Shown here piece after piece: positions 51,121 through 62,504 of a DNA stretch of 64,000 nt. The stretch spans positions 19,373,207 to 19,437,206 of the forward strand of contig NC_089983.1 in assembly GCF_036417845.1 (NCBI RefSeq). Direction: 5' to 3'. The DNA is from Apteryx mantelli (taxonomy: Eukaryota > Chordata > Aves > Apterygiformes > Apterygidae). The notes beneath the pieces were generated by a model. That model was not told where the DNA came from. It made no database searches and worked only from the letters and a program-made list of their open reading frames with translations. The position numbers and the translations under genes are program-made. Positions within the stretch are counted from its first letter, which is position 1; each line of letters starts with the position of its first letter.

Positions 51121-51251
51121 CTTGTACCACTTTTATCTGAAATCCATTTGCTACAAGCCTTGGATCCAACAAATAACTTGATCCATTGAATCTCTGGTAA
51201 TCCTTCTGCATTTTATATAGAGTAGCCATATAGTGAGATCCACCAAGAAGA
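51121..51251 (-). CDS. PMS1: PMS1 coding exon
   Basis: A 131-bp internal exon with a long pyrimidine tract and acceptor TTTCAG (up to 51252) and donor CAAG/GTATGA at 51121/51120. The first base completes a Ser codon split with the upstream exon, and the last G starts a Gly codon completed in the next exon. The peptide contains [15 protein letters not shown] and ends with [16 protein letters not shown]; the human form recalled reads NGSHYLDVLYKM and DPRLTANGFKIKLIPG. It belongs to the PMS1 C-terminal region. The acceptor's T run of about 15 bases is unusually pure. Confidence 0.97.
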
Positions 51252-51810
51252 CTGAAAAAAAAAAAAAAAGAGTCCCCAAAGGGAAAAAAATCCTTAATTT
51301 GCAAATTAAAACTGTGAGAAAATACAGAAAAAAACTGGATGCCCAAGAGTGAGTTAGATTTATAAAAAATATTCTGAAAGAGTAATTTGTTTAAAGAAGA
51401 AACATAAAATATCAACCATTCACATATATTAAAGAGTAACCAAATGCAGACATAAAAATAATCACATCAGACATTTTCTAATCCACGGGGGAAAGTTAGC
51501 TAGAGTGAAGCTGTGAAAATGCAGAACATTCAATCTTTCTCTGAGGGAAGAAATTTGTCTTCACTGTACTACCAATGAAATTCACCAAAATTCATACTTA
51601 TTTCAGCTGGAGCATGACCAGGCCTGCTCATTAATATAAGCTAAAATTATACAACCCCCCCCCCCCCCCAAAAAAAAAGCATGGTCATAAAGATAAAGGC
51701 AAAAAAAAAAATCACAGATTTTGCAAAGAGGGCCTTACCAGAGTTTACTACAGATCATTATCAAATGATACTTTAAAGGATGTACAACTTTTTGGTAATT
51801 TCTATTATAC
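51252..51810 (-). other. PMS1: PMS1 intron
   Basis: A short intron with donor ACAG/GTATAA at 51811/51810. It includes a homopolymer junction at 51655-51678 (about 15 C followed by A), likely to be variable and hard to sequence. Confidence 0.85.
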
Positions 51811-52269
51811 CTGTCTGTTAGTAAAATTGGCTTGTCCAGTTTCTCTACTGGAAGCTTATGATTCATCAGTAATCTTTTATGCAGCAGAGCTTCTTCCAAT
51901 CTATATGGATTCAGCAACATTATCTTTTCCTCAGTAGCAAATATCCAGACATCAGGAAAACTCTGACGACGGATGAGGCAAAGCTCGTGTTCATCCATGT
52001 GGTTTTTCTCGTGCCTCGGGAATGCACGTTTACAGGACCCCAGAGAGAAGGGCACTGTCACAGTTTTCACAGGCTGGTCAGATTTCCGCTTCTTTTCAAT
52101 CTGCGAATGAAACATGTCGTCAAGCTTCTGCTGGTCAGACAGGGAAGCCTTCAGCCTGGGTTTCTGTCCCCTTGCCGTCTCCTTCGCTGCCCTGTGGCTG
52201 CTCTGCTCCAGGGCTTTCCTGGTCTGCCTGTTGTACCGCTCCAGGTCTTTAGCGGCTTTCATTTCATAA
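51811..52269 (-). CDS. PMS1: PMS1 coding exon: end of HMG box and linker
   Basis: A 459-bp internal exon with acceptor TTTTAAG (ending at 52270) and donor ACAG/GTATAA (51811/51810). Its first base completes an Asn codon begun in the large upstream exon. The peptide opens YEMKAAKDLERYNRQTRKAL, the last helix of the PMS1 HMG box, continues with a basic linker (SHRAAKETARGQKPR, then DQQKLDDMFHSQIEKKRKS), and ends with the segment IMLLNPYRLEEALLHKRLL and KPILLTDR at the start of the C-terminal domain. It matches the human protein as I recall it throughout (LNPYRVEEALLFKRLL, KPIMLTES). The HMG box is known from human PMS1 but absent from MLH1 and PMS2. Confidence 0.98.
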
Positions 52270-52401
52270 CTTAAAAGAGAGAACCAAACAGGAGCACAAT
52301 CAGACAAAAACCCCAACCAACTCCTAGTATATTATACCAAAAGGCAAGGTAACCCTACCAATATAGACATGGATTTCTATGGCCCATTTAAGTTGCCATG
52401 T

Positions 52402-53036
52402 TAATCACAGAATCACAGAATGGCTGAGGTTGGAAGGGACCTCTGGAGATCATCTAGTCCAACCCCCCTGCTCAAGCAGGGTCACCTAGAGCACATTGCA
52501 CAGGATTGCATCCAGGCGCGTTTTGAATATCTCCAGAGAAGGAGACTCCACCACCTCTCGGGGCAACCTGTTCCAGTGCTCTGTCACCCTCACAGTGAAG
52601 AAGTTTTTCCTCATGTTCAGATGGAACTGCCTGTGTTTCAGTTTGTGCCCGTTGCCTCGCATCCTGCTGCTGGGCACCACTGAAAAGAGTCTGGCTCCAT
52701 CCTCTCGACACCCTCCCTTCAGATACTTGTACACGTTGATAAGATCTCCTCTCAGCCTTCTCTTCTCCAGGCTAAACAGGCCCAGCTCTCTCAGCCTTTC
52801 CTCATAAGAGAGGTGCTCCAGTCCCCTAATCATCTTTGTGGCCCTTCGCTGGACTTGCTCCAGTAGTGCCACATCCCTCTTGTACTGGGGAGCCCAGAAC
52901 TGGACACAGTACTCCAGATGTGGCCTCACCAGAGCTGAGTAGAGGGGGAGAATCACCTCCCTCGACCTGCTGGCAACACTCTTCCTGATGCACCCCAGGA
53001 TACCATTGGCCTTCTTGGCCACAAGGGCACACTGCT
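52402..53036 (-). mobile_element. CR1 LINE, 5'-truncated, well preserved
   Basis: The 3' end of a CR1 retrotransposon, inserted in the same orientation as PMS1. On the minus strand it ends with the typical tail: CAAGCAGGGGGGTTGGACTA, GATGATCTCCAGAGG, then two ATTCTGTG-type units at 52402-52420. It begins abruptly near 53036, at the AGTGTGCCCTTGTGGCCAAG region, as expected from 5' truncation during target-primed reverse transcription. The tail sits 132 bases upstream of a PMS1 splice acceptor. The low decay suggests a much younger insertion than the copy at 9.6-12.3 kb. ATTCTGTG rather than ATTCTATG units favour an avian subfamily. Confidence 0.97.
52486..53022 (-). pseudogene. CR1 ORF2 C-terminal fragment
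   Basis: A 178-codon open frame inside the CR1 copy, encoding the end of the ORF2 polyprotein downstream of the reverse-transcriptase core. Recognisable CR1 segments are [59 protein letters not shown] and [17 protein letters not shown], ending [13 protein letters not shown]. The endonuclease and catalytic reverse-transcriptase parts are missing through truncation, so it cannot be active. The intact frame reflects a recent insertion, not selection. Confidence 0.95.
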
Positions 53037-55218
53037 TACATTAATACGCTTTCCATGATGACTGAGGTGGGACGGAGATCAGGGACGGAGCCCCTGCTAC
53101 ATTACCCTGTGAATATGGCAAGTTGGAAATTTTCCTTCATCATGACAGCCAGCAAAACCTGAATTGCTGAAGGGGGAGGAGTAAATTGCATCATACAAAG
53201 AGCTACAGCAAGTTACTTTTGACCTGAGTCCTAAAGACTGTGTTTAATCCTAATTTGTAATCAAATATATAGTTTTGGAAGGAGTTTTGTCATAGGCGCA
53301 CACAACCTGATTCACAAAGTCATTTAAGCTTCTAGAGCTCTACAAATTTCCAGAGGAGTCCAAGTGCTTACCTGAGAGTCTGGAGCAAAAATAGTTGCAT
53401 AAGCCTCATCCTTTGTTTAATATAAAGAAATACATTTCAGTTCAAAGGGCCTGCAATTAGCCACATAAATACAAAGCCTGAGAATCCAGAACTGGTATGA
53501 TTACCATGTCCTTAATCAAATTACAGATTTTTCAACAAGTACTTGATAACAAACTACTCCTAAATGCTGTCCAATTCATTATTATATGGTAAAGCTCTAT
53601 GATCTGATTGGACTCTTAATGAGTTTGCGAATGTCAGGAGGAGAGCTTAAGTTTTATAGATGCCAGGTTTATGCTTGCCTAGTGCATATGAATCTTACTT
53701 TTAGAAGGCCAAAGTACTGATTTGCTCAACTCCCTCCTATTTCCCTCATTCGATATTCTAAATTCTGTCAGGTAATTCAAACCAGCCCAATCTTCAATAA
53801 AAAGTAGTACTATCATATATAAGTATTGGAAATAAGTATTTTAGCTGGTCATATTTATTTATTGCTACTTGCTGGAACAGTTTGATTCAATTATGTGTAT
53901 GCATGCTGGAAAATTAAGGTCAACAAAAGGGTCACCATTTGCAATTAATTATGATGTGCTAGCATTCACATATGGTACCAATATTTAGTTAACTAAAAAA
54001 GTCAGCTTAAGTAGTTTCTTGCAATAAATCATGTCCTAGAAAATATGGAGTAAATGTTAAGATAAAAAACATCTGCTCCTTTTAAAATGAATGTATGAAA
54101 TCACTTGAACAGAAAATTTTTATCCAGAATACACTTACAGCTTTGACCAGATCAATAAATCCTTTGTTTTGAAATGACCCAATTGTTATGAAGGAGAATA
54201 TTTAATTACAAGAGTACTGAGCTTTCAGTGATACACTGATAATCCAAAACAAAGCCACTTCCAAAGAAAGCCCAACTTGGCTATTGTTTTAGGCTTCCAT
54301 CAGAAAAAACAATCTAGTCTTACAAAGGTTGACCAGGAGGATTTATGCAAGTTCATACCACTAACAGTATTTGTCCAGAATCAAATAAAACAGCAGGTTT
54401 ACAAACTACAAGGGAACTCCTTTCCCTTTTCAAAAAATCCTTCAACAGAGGCAAGTACAATCAGGAAGGGCTACAAGAACAGTTAGGTTTCATCTCTGTT
54501 TTGTGAGTTAAGACTGTAAATTCAGGATCCTTCTCTCAAACTGCAAAACTGTAAAGCAAAGGAAATTTGCAAAACTGGGTGGAAGGAGGAAAGTGGAAGG
54601 CTAGAATGAAGTCTAGTTTCAAAGGTAGCTTTGCTTTAAATGGAAAAATGGACCCCACGATTTATTACTTTCCCCTTGCATCTTAAACCCAAATGAAATA
54701 TTTAGCAAATGAAGTTTAAACATAAGGTCTCTGAGACTGTTACACCGAGAAGACAAATAAGTTTACTTGAATTTGACAACTTGTAGTAAACCCTGACGAG
54801 ACAGAGCCTCTTGCATTGGCTCGCGTATGCCCAGAACAGAGAGGCGTTACACTCTCAGCAGCACGAGCGGCTGCTGAAATGCACAGGTTTCAGGTGACAA
54901 GCATTGCTTCTTAAGAGTGGAGAACAGGGACCTACTATTAGGAGTGAAGAGATGCTGGGGACAAGAACAGTATGGAAGGATTGATACCAATTATTAGTAT
55001 CTGGCAGCATATGAATGGAGCTGTCGAGAGATACAATGGATGGCCAATGATCAGACATTACCATCTAATGAACATCCAAAGGAAAGAGAACAGCTTGACT
55101 AGAAGGTTAAAACATACTAAAAAGATTTTTTTCTGAAACTGCTTAGCAAGCCTATTTTCCCCAGTATAACTTACACCGAAAGAGTTGCAAATAAGGCTTA
55201 ATAAATCATACATACACA

Positions 55219-55220
<2 letters not shown>

Positions 55221-55252
<32 letters not shown>

Positions 55253-55262
55253 CACACACACA
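55221..55262. repeat. Compound (AT)n(CA)n microsatellite
   Basis: About 14 AT units followed by about six CA units, with further TATA/CACA remnants up to 55282. Likely polymorphic. Confidence 0.92.
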
Positions 55263-55595
55263 CATATGTATATATACACACGCAAAGCAAGGTGCGGGCT
55301 GAGATGCATGAAAAGGCTATCAGGCAATAGAAAGCTACCACACATGATCTAGTTACTGTTAGTCTGCAGTGACTGTCTATGCACATGCTCTTATCTGTCA
55401 ACAGACAGCAAAGGCCATGCTACCTGAAATGATCTTATATTTCCCCCAACATACAAATACATCCATGAAGAATTACTGTAGAGCACTGACAAGGTAATTT
55501 GTTAGCCCCATGGTAATGTGTCCGTAGCTCTGAACCTTTCCTACACCTTCAGGATAATTTCTGCTTCCACTGTCATGGCAGTTGGGAGTCCCGTT

Positions 55596-55612
55596 CCCCC
55601 TCCCCCCCCCCC
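55596..55612. repeat. C-rich run
   Basis: Two C homopolymers separated by one T (five then about eleven), G-rich on the PMS1 sense strand. Confidence 0.85.
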
Positions 55613-58094
55613 ACTCCCTCCTACCTGAGCATGATATACAATAAATACTAAGGCGAGAAACACACACAAGCTGTATTAAGTAAGAGCAGAGCGAGTGTAA
55701 GAAATTAAGTCCTGGCTTTGTGAAGCAGAAGGATATGCAAAGCTGCCAACATGGACATGCATGGAAGCTTTCCTCTTCTATTATAACATAAAGACCATAA
55801 CATTTTACATTCCGGTTGAGTAATAAATGCTGGCTTGTTTTGAAAAGGCTATCCTATGCCACTGTGAGCCATCTGTTGGTTGTACTGCTCCCAAAAGGGA
55901 TTTAAGCTCATTTAGACCTGCTGGAGGAGCCACAGAGAGAAACAGAGATGCTGAAGCCAAGCACACCCATTGTCGCAGACACGTGACTTTTTATCACAGA
56001 AAGATGGAGTCAAGAGCCCAGGAAAAGTGGTGTCTTGCCAGAAAGGTTGCATGAAGTTGGAGGTACCGCATGCTCAGCAGACTGTGGCACTTTGGCTGCC
56101 CTGTTGCATATACATTTCTTGTTACCTCTAGGTGGCCCAGTCTATCCAGAGTATCTAGTAGGCAAGACTTGCATTCTCTGCCAGACATATAACAATTCTT
56201 CTGAATGGTTGCCTTTGAAGAAAAGATAACTGCATATTTCTTCATATTTCTTATTTTCAGGGACAGTGGTAAAAGATGCGAAGTTTAAAAGTGCAAAAGA
56301 GGTACACCAAATGTGAAATATATTAGTACAATTAATGGTAAAATTTTCATTCACTTCAACATCCACTGGACCATATTGTACTCATTCCTATATAGAAGCA
56401 AAATATCACTAGCAGATAGGTCTCCTTCCTGAACTAATACAAAGTTAATCTGTAGGCACACTCTTAAACATAACAGTAGTACCAGGAAAGCAACCATGAA
56501 ATCTCAAAAGCTAAAGCAGAGAAAATTATAATTTGCTGAAACAGCTGGCAGAACCTTTTGTTTCATTTCATTAAAAGCATGAATATAATTGGAGGAGATT
56601 TCTACTATAACATTAATATTTCTGCTAGTACAGAGATGGCCAAAATGTAGAGTTTTGTGATCATCAGCACATGTTGCTTGCTTAGTGACCTTTAAATTAG
56701 GTAAATCAGAAACAAAATATAAAAGCTTTGCTTAACTCTGACATACCCAGTACTTTCAATCAAAACAATGCAGATGTTTTCAAATAAAAGAAAGTCAAGA
56801 AGCATAGGATCAAGGAAGAACCAGATGCATTAACAGTAATTCAATAGGTATAACTTCTCTTTCTTACCATTCTCCTAACAAAATTTCTTGTTAGTGTTAC
56901 CATTACCCTCTGCTTAGGCTAGTGTAATTTCCTTTTCAGTGGAATACCCCAAACCTTACTTCCATCCATTAAAAAAAATTTTTTTTCATAACACTTCCAA
57001 TGACTTTGTTTTTCAGAAACAAATTTCATTTCCCAAACTTTCTGCTTCAATCATAATTCACATTCAAATCACTATATGTAAAACTACTAATCATTATCCA
57101 TGAAGAACTACTTTTCCTCATTTGTATTATGCCCCATAATCTTTTTACATTTCATAAAAATAGAAGTGAAAAGTGGAGGGTTTTTTTTTTTTTTTTAATT
57201 CTCTTAGGATGTCTCAAAATCTGTTTTTCTGATTTATCTTTTACCATAACATAAATCCCATGTAGTGGATCATACATACATATATTTTAACTAATCCATC
57301 CCCTTGCCCCCTAATTAGACAAGCAGCAATTTAAAATACTTCCCTTGCTTTCAGATGAATTTCAAAAACTCAAAGCCAGAATTTATTTTAGAGAATACAA
57401 AATTTAGCTATTCAGGTTGTAATCTGAAAAATGATTTGATTTAGAATAAAATGGAAAAGACAGTATAAAGTTCAGACTGTACTATATTCTCTGAACCAGC
57501 ACTGGAATAGCTGTTTGGGGGAAAAAGAAATTCCTTGTGTCATTTGATTGGGTTTTATAAATACAATTATGGGGTATCCTGGGTTGGGATACTTACTAAA
57601 TTTAGGAAAGGAGTTTACCAAATGTTCAAGTACTAAAGATCCTGAAAAAGAATTCTAACTTTATAGCAATAAAAGAAAGAACCGTGGGTTGGAAGAAGTT
57701 CTGGAGGAACTATACAATGCCTCATCCATCACCGTGCTGGTTTTCATTGACACTGCATCTGGATATACAGGTAGCCCGTAGAAAACTGAAGATCATAGGA
57801 TTCAAAAAGTACGTATTCTTGCCCATTATCTCTAAACACAATTCAGCAAAACTGTTCCTACTTAACTGCTTAATGGTAAATACAGTAGCAAAATGAATGC
57901 ATCAGTGAATAGGATGCATGCACACAGCTAACATGACAACTCACAATATCAGTGCTGATCTTGAAAAGCCAAAATCATTTTCTGTTCTGTTTTCATAAAT
58001 CACTAGGAAGTAATTTTTAAGTTTTTTTTATTCACTGCCAATGACTCATTGGCAACTACCAGATTTAGAAGCAAGACGCAGCCTGGAAACTTAC

Positions 58095-58990
58095 TTCTTT
58101 CTTTCCTCTTCATTCAAATTCTTCCACTGCTCTTCAATTTTCAGCAGGATGTCCTCCATGCTGGCCCTTGGATTATCAGTTAGCAATTTTGAACGATATT
58201 CTTGGGTGAAAAGTGCTATTGCAGACTTCGGTTTCCTTATTATTTGACTACTAATTAAGTCATAAGCCATTACTTGTCCTGATTTATCATTTATTACGCT
58301 CACTTTCTTTATACTTTGATTTGAGCCCTGGGGGTTATGGCTTTGGTCACCAGTATATTCATTTTGCTTATTAATTGCTCCTCCAACTTCAGGAATCAAA
58401 ATCTTAACAGGTTCCAGGTTGTCTCCCATACAGTTTTTAAATCCATTTCCCATACTCCAATTATCAGCAGAGATTTCAGGTAAGTCTTTAAGGACTGAGA
58501 CTTCTTCATTTTTTTCTATTTCATTAATATCATCAGTTCTCAAAAGATGCTCATCAGCATTTTTAGTCTTAGGGTCCACTGGAACACTGTTGAGAATATT
58601 GGTTATATTCTGTCCGTCCTGTTTCTTCTGACACAATACACTTTTTAAGGAATTGTCTTGAAAGACATCACTCTCAGTAACCTCCTCTTTGTCAAGGCGA
58701 CTGTGCATATTATCACCACAAAACGTCTGATGATTTAAGCAGATCTCTGTGTTTTTTCCTGCTTGACAATTTTGCACATCACTGCTGAATGAAAGGAATG
58801 AAGTATGAGCATGGAGATCATTGGTTCCAGATGGCTCCATTTCATTAACAACCACATCTGTTTGTTCTGTTTTATGAACAAACATGTCTTCTGAGGTAAC
58901 ACCTGTTTTATTAGTTTCACTAGAGACTGTAGCAGGTAGTGGCCCATACAGTGATTTTAACACATTTTCAACAGCAAATAAGACAGATTC
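58095..58990 (-). CDS. PMS1: PMS1 large coding exon: linker and first part of HMG box
   Basis: An 896-bp exon, the largest in the gene, with acceptor TTTTCCAG (ending at 58991) and donor AA/GTAAGT (58095/58094). It starts in phase 0 with ESVLFAVENVLKSLYGPLPA, directly after the N-terminal transducer domain, and continues with a long acidic, low-complexity linker in which conserved PMS1 islands can be seen (PEISADNWSMGNGFKN, EPVKILIPE, DKSGQVMAYDLIS). At about 58234 the HMG box begins (KPKSAIALFTQEYR, then DNPRASMEDI and EEQWKNLNEEERK) and it is cut by the next intron. The exon ends with two bases of a codon finished at 52269. All islands match human PMS1 as I recall it, with a divergent linker between, as usual for this region. 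Confidence 0.98.
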
Positions 58991-60251
58991 CTGGAAAAAA
59001 AAACAACACACACACAAACCACACACACAAGCATGAAGAAAAAAAATGAGAATGTAATTGACAGATATTAAGAATACAAAACAATAATAAGGAAAGCGAT
59101 CTTATTCAGCATATTTTTCAAATAATTTATCCAGATTATTGCACTTCTGTTGTTCATACACAGTCTAAAAGTCTCTGAAGTGGAAATCTTTAGCTTTAAG
59201 CATTTTCTAAGTATTTTGCTTCGCTGGTTTATTCTGGTATCACAAAATGTGTACTGATTGCTTAAAAAACAAGCAAACCTCAAATACAGCTATTCCCACC
59301 TAATATGGAGTTAAAAGCACATAGTCAAGACAGAAGCACCAACAGCATCACATAAGCATGCTGTGCAGGTGCTCTCACAGTGCCCGTTTCCAAGGTGGTT
59401 TTGTACTAAGTGATGGGGTGGGGGGGAAGTTCTCTAAAGCCAAAGGAAAGTTTTAAATTAGGTCAAATGTGAGAATGCTATGATAATTTTCATATAAGTG
59501 ACACTAAACAGGCAATACATTTGCAAGATTAACATACACAAATACAAAGACTTTCAGTGAAGAAAAGGATAAGTGTACTGGTGTGATTGTATCACCTACA
59601 TTCATTGTGAATGACGGCACTACCCACGTAGCCTTCTTAGTTTCTGTGGCACTGTTTTTGATATGAAGTGCCAATCAGTTTAAGTGAGTTTATGAAAAAA
59701 TTTGTCGCTGCACAGCCTCTAACATCAGGGCAAATATGGTCTAAATTTCAGTCTTGATGGCATGAACAGGAAAACCTGAAACTTAGTGATGTCAACAGTA
59801 ATCTATACACATAATGGCAAAATGTTGCTTTCAGCAGAAGGATTCAACTTTCCCCCTCCCCCCCAAACCCATGCAGTGTTAAAAAGTTGATTACCCTACT
59901 TAGTGTAGTTATAAAGCTAAGCGCGCAATTTGTTTAAGGACTCACATCATAATTCTATTTAGGTTTGGTCACTGTAAAGCCACCTGGAAACCAAGTGATG
60001 CACGCATGTATCTGACAGCGTACAAATGATCTTTGAAATCAGCTGGGAAATGAGTTTCAAACAATCCTCCACTTTGTGTGTTCAAGAACTTTCAGATAAA
60101 ACAGTGCTGACACAAAGGCAAGCTATCACGTAACTAAAAACACTGAAGGGACATTGTTTACTTTCAACCATTTCAGTAGTCCAAGAGGCTCTTATTACAC
60201 TTACGTAAGTAAAAAGGTGACAATTCATAAAGAGATCAAGACATTAATTAC
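58991..60251 (-). other. PMS1: PMS1 intron
   Basis: Donor AAG/GTAATT at 60252/60251, acceptor TTTTCCAG. It contains an A-rich/ACAC-rich stretch near 58994-59030 next to the acceptor and a C-run at 59852-59866. Nothing else was recognised. Confidence 0.85.
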
Positions 60252-60395
60252 CTTATAATGCAGTAGAACTTGTGTTTTATCAGGTGTTAAATTCACATCC
60301 ACAGCAGAGGCAGGTACAGTAATATTCAAAAAGAAAACAGGGTATAAACGAGTACAGTCCTTAGGCGTCACCAGACTGTAGTACTGTCGAATTAA
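60252..60395 (-). CDS. PMS1: PMS1 coding exon: end of transducer domain
   Basis: A 144-bp exon of 48 codons, phase 0 on both sides. Acceptor CTGTAG ends at 60396; donor AAG/GTAATT is at 60252/60251. The peptide begins [20 protein letters not shown] and ends [17 protein letters not shown]. The VDVNLTPDK segment is the PMS1 form of the last conserved GHKL/MutL motif (the usual family form is DVNVHPxK), with the lysine that contacts ATP gamma-phosphate in MutL (family knowledge). The match to human ([31 protein letters not shown]) fixes both boundaries. Confidence 0.97.
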
Positions 60396-62381
60396 CTACA
60401 GATTCATTTAGTAAAGAGATATCAGCAAAGGCATTAAAATAGACACAAAAGCATAGAAACAATATTTGACAATATAAAAATCTGACAATATAAAAACATT
60501 TTTTGTGTCTGTTTTCCCATATTAAAGAAACTCTAAAAAGATCCTCATGGGTACATATGCATGCCAGAATAATTATCAAAATGGCACTTACTGGTGATTC
60601 CCAAGTCTTCAGAGCTAAATTAAAAAAAAAAAAACCTGCTCCAAGACACTAATGGTAGTTACTTTGACATTCTGAATGAAGTTGCTGATCACACTTGGAG
60701 AAAAGATATGATATGCTTGTACTTAAAAATGCCCAAAGTGGACAGCAATTCCAATCCTTTTTCAACACAAATGCTATTATTTCTGTGCTTGTTTTTTTTT
60801 TTTAAAGCTCTACTTACATAGCACACAACTATTTTTTACATTATTACCTCCTTCAGCCAAAATAAAGTCTGTTTGAGAAAGTAGCACTTGCACCACAAGT
60901 GCCCTTTTCCCAGAACAAGGATTAATTTGTTCCATTTTTTAACCCAATTACAAGTTTACGACTACTCTCAAACTCTGCTTGCCCTTAATATTTTCTCTAC
61001 AATACTCTTGAAAACTCCTACTAAAGGACTACACAATTATTTAGTTGTTTCAGAGTTTAAGTCTTGCTAACTAGAAAGATCAAATAAAGATGTTTGCATT
61101 TTCCTCTAGTATCACAGATCATTCAACAGACATACACACTGGAGAAAACACTGTGATAACACAATAGAAAACTAAAGAGTTAACATAAAAAATAAGGAGG
61201 AGCTGCTGTAGATTATATTTTAATTTTTAAAGTAATTTTTATAGTCTGGCCTTATCAGACACTGAATTATAGTAATGAGGGCTACCAGCACTTCTTCCCT
61301 CATACAGCAACAGAGCACGAAGCTAAAAATAAGCAGTTTATAGTTTGTTTTTCAAGCCCGTCAAAATGTGTTCTTACACATGTACTTCATTCTCCCTTGG
61401 CCTAAAACCAACTAAAAAATTGGGCAAAAAAAAAAAAAGGAAATAGGAGACTATCACACCACTACAAGGCCAGCTCTAAGTGAAGGGCAGTGTATTTTTA
61501 CTATATATATTACTGTATCCTCCATCCCTCCTAGAATCCCGGCCTCTGTGCTCTGGTTTAAAAGCTGTCTGCTTCAAGAGATTCAAGCTGAGCTTTAAAC
61601 TATGTCAAGAACCAGGCACAGTCAAATACCATGGGGAGATGGAGCACAGAGTTGGCCTTATTTGTCACTTAGAAGATGAACACCATTTCAGGTTTTACTT
61701 CCACAAGGTTTTGATTGTCCGGTGAAGACTATTTCACTGTCTCCACTTTAAAACCTGCACATACAATTTTCTTTCCTGGGGAGGGCTAGGACTGGAATAG
61801 CAATGGTGCTCCAAGCGAGGTGCTGCAAGGTTCGGGAGTGTGAGAAACCTAAGAGTATCAAATTCTGCCTACACAATGACTGGCTGTAGCCAATACTAGC
61901 TGACTATCACTTTCACTATCACTTTTTATTGAATTCACATGCAAATTTAAAGGGAAAGTATGCAAGTTTGCTTGATAAGCCCACAGTAAGAAGTAGACAG
62001 AATCAAAACTTCATTTTCAAAAGAATTCTCTTAGAGGAAACCACATAAAGCTCCCTCAGAGGAAACTGCACAGGAGTTACGTTAATATGAAGGAATAATC
62101 AACTATTCTGCTCCTTACATGGTATATTTAAAATTGTATTTTTTCAAGCAGCTATAAATATAACCTCCAGCTCGGTGGCCACAAGTGAACGCAGCAAATG
62201 TAACAGAATTGAGAGACCAGAAATATCAGACTTGTGGAAGAGGTTGCTATCATAAATGCTAGTATCTTCACCTGTAATGATTTTTTTCTAGTTATTTTAT
62301 GTGGGCAAAAGCCTGCTGATAGGTCTCTCAGTTCTCGAAGTTAAGTTTTTATTCCTTGACTAAAAAGATAGAGGATGTTAC
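60396..62381 (-). other. PMS1: PMS1 intron
   Basis: Donor AAG/GTAACA at 62382/62381, acceptor CTGTAG. The sequence is AT-rich. The plus-strand open frame at 61480-61725 shows no family match and is not called. Confidence 0.85.
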
Positions 62382-62504
62382 CTTCAGTATTTCCTTCTGA
62401 TGGACTGGACGATTATTTATAAAAATGAAACTCCTTTCTGAACATGAAAGACTTGTCAAAGAACTGTCTGACTCGGCTTTTGGGAGAAATCCAGAAAGAT
62501 GTAC
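62382..62504 (-). CDS. PMS1: PMS1 coding exon: transducer domain
   Basis: A 123-bp exon of 41 codons, phase 0 on both sides. Acceptor ATTATTACAG ends at 62505; donor AAG/GTAACA is at 62382/62381. The peptide contains VHLSGFLPK and [20 protein letters not shown], the SGFL and FxNxRPV motifs of the S5-fold transducer domain in all MutL homologues. It is the most 5' PMS1 exon I can find. The exons for the ATPase core (E-N-S-L-D-A and DNGxG motifs) should lie beyond 64000, since none is visible between 62505 and the end. Confidence 0.97.

Larger units (their letters stand above)
52270..58094 (-). other. PMS1: PMS1 intron splitting the HMG box
   Basis: An intron of about 5.8 kb with donor AA/GTAAGT (58095/58094) and acceptor TTTTAAG. 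It contains the CR1 copy at 52402-53036, a compound AT/CA microsatellite at 55221-55262 and a C-rich run at 55596-55612. No other gene is recognised. Confidence 0.85.

Noticed and set aside
52420..52807. Plus-strand open frames over the CR1 copy
   Set aside because: They are antisense shadows of the CR1 ORF2 fragment, which reads properly on the minus strand.
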